The translations under genes and the position numbers were made by a program. From Rodentolepis nana (Eukaryota; Platyhelminthes; Cestoda; Cyclophyllidea; Hymenolepididae), in the NCBI GenBank assembly GCA_900617975.1, contig UZAE01013833.1, positions 1-18,780 on the forward strand: DNA of 18,780 nucleotides, read 5' to 3'. Of this stretch, positions 18,016-18,780 are shown piece after piece; position 1 is the stretch's first letter; each line of letters opens with the position of its first letter. Below the pieces are notes generated by a model. It saw only the letters and a program-made list of their open reading frames with translations. It did no database searches and had not been told where the DNA came from.

Positions 18016-18335
18016 GGGTGTGCGATAGACTTACCTCCACGTGGTGCACCCTGGGCAACGTATACTCATACGGCCAAAAAGTTTATAAACCGGCAGTTGA
18101 TTTCTGACTTCAAACTACCATGGCCCCACTGTATGTCATATTCGACTACTTTCACAGTACTCACCTCACCTTTTTTATACCTTTATGGCTGTCTTTTTAC
18201 ATCTTTAAAACACTCTTCTGTACCTCCCCCCCCTCTCGACTCTTTTCGATTTGATGTTCCTCTTCCTCTGTGAAGCCTGAAGTCAACTAAAGGGCTAATG
18301 ATAACCATCAGAACGCCTGCCACTTATATAAATAA
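18016..18335 (+). mobile_element. SINE-like retroposon copy H, full span, with imperfect target duplication
   Basis: ATATTGGCTGT (18002-18012) and ATATTGGTTGT (18336-18346), 10 of 11 identical, flank it. The head stem halves are at 18025-18032 and 18079-18086; the second half differs by one base but still pairs through a G-U wobble. The inner hairpin CGTATACTCATACG is at 18059-18072. An A-box-like TGGTGCACCCTGG (18042-18054) and a weak B-box-like CTTCAAACT (18108-18116) are present. The tail is ATATAAATAAAT. Confidence 0.9.
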
Positions 18336-18346
18336 ATATTGGTTGT
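18336..18346. repeat. Target-site duplication, tail side of copy H
   Basis: ATATTGGTTGT; one mismatch to 18002-18012. Confidence 0.78.
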
Positions 18347-18746
18347 AATTAGATGCAAATGCATCAAGTTAGCTTGATCAAAAATGTGATTTAATCGTTC
18401 AGTCAAGCATGGTTGAATATTGCTGACAAAATCCTGGTCAATAATCTCATAGTTATATGATAAAATATGGAAATAATTCATTATCACCATGACGGAATCA
18501 TTTAAAAAATGAGGTTAAGGCAACTCAGTGCTTCTGTAATTGAAAAAAATAGTACTTAAAGGCCTTTCTTTGTCAGCCCAGTTTTAATCACATCTTGAGC
18601 ATCATACGTTAATGAACTCACTTATAACTTCTTTATCATTTGCTAGAACTAAAAACTGCAAAATTATTCAATATCATATTAAGTTAATTCCTTTCTACCT
18701 GGTAAAAGGTGATCATAGCTATTCGTTAACACACGTTTTTAAAAAA
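18347..18746. other. AT-rich sequence, nothing recognised
   Basis: No exon, repeat family member or RNA gene was seen. A minus-strand open stretch (18308-18490) overlaps the retroposon tail and has no recognised domain. Confidence 0.55.
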
Positions 18747-18780
18747 ATGGCGACGCGTCAATTTCTGCGTCATTTGGGCA
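18747..18780 (+). CDS. Possible start of an unrelated plus-strand coding region (cut by window end)
   Basis: After seven A residues, an ATG opens a frame reading MATRQFLRHLG to the window end. The 34 bases are CpG-richer than their surroundings. Only 11 codons are visible. The minus strand of the same bases is also open (AQMTQKLTRRHFFKN, then a weak GTGTGT donor), with a faint resemblance to an N-terminal F-BAR helix. Direction and coding status cannot be decided here. Confidence 0.15.
   Translation, partial: MATRQFLRHLG

Noticed and set aside
1..18780. Hammerhead ribozyme within the SINE, as in some flatworm SINEs
   Set aside because: I could not find the CTGATGA core with a matching GAAA partner in any copy.
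1..18780. CRISPR array or bacterial operon
   Set aside because: Repeats are long, dispersed, in both orientations and flanked by target duplications; there are no operon-like ORFs or ribosome-binding sites.

Overview
This window looks like intron-rich eukaryotic (animal) nuclear DNA. Evidence: no prokaryote-style long ORFs; four short open segments on the minus strand bounded by consensus GT/AG splice sites; many microsatellites; and a high density of short dispersed retroposons with target-site duplications. A parasitic flatworm or another lophotrochozoan seems plausible, but the sequence alone does not settle the lineage.

Gene content. The only gene I can support is a split gene on the minus strand, transcribed from high to low coordinates. 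Exons lie at 12422-12300, 11637-11542, 8153-7974 and 5726-5634 (41, 32, 60 and 31 codons). Every internal junction is phase 0. The joined peptide (164 residues) matches the distal F-BAR domain and following coiled coil of the Nervous wreck / FCHSD family of membrane-bending endocytic adaptors. A possible 3' terminal exon at 4904-4812 is much less certain. The upstream F-BAR exons and the two SH3 domains expected of the family are not recognisable here.

Mobile DNA. The introns and flanks are dominated by one short retroposon family of about 280-345 bp. There are seven full-span or nearly full-span copies, one 5'-truncated copy and one old head fragment. Six copies have clear 11-14 bp target-site duplications. 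The element has a structured G-rich head, a pyrimidine-rich body and usually an (AAAT)n tail, so it behaves like a SINE. Relics of LINE open reading frames (about 10022-10145, possibly 2173-2292) and tRNA-like fragments (about 12043-12073, possibly 7752-7785) are also present.

Layout. 1-1641: three minus-oriented retroposons, the first inside an (AT)n repeat. 1642-5633: repeats, weak ORFs and the doubtful terminal exon. 5634-12422: the recognised exons and their introns, with one plus-oriented retroposon, a LINE relic and a probable assembly duplication around a poly-G run with an N. 12423-18780: no convincing exon; four more retroposons, including an inverted pair at 14166-14889, and a small cluster of overlapping inverted repeats at 17168-17230. 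Poly(G)/poly(C) runs of 8-30 bases recur through the whole window.
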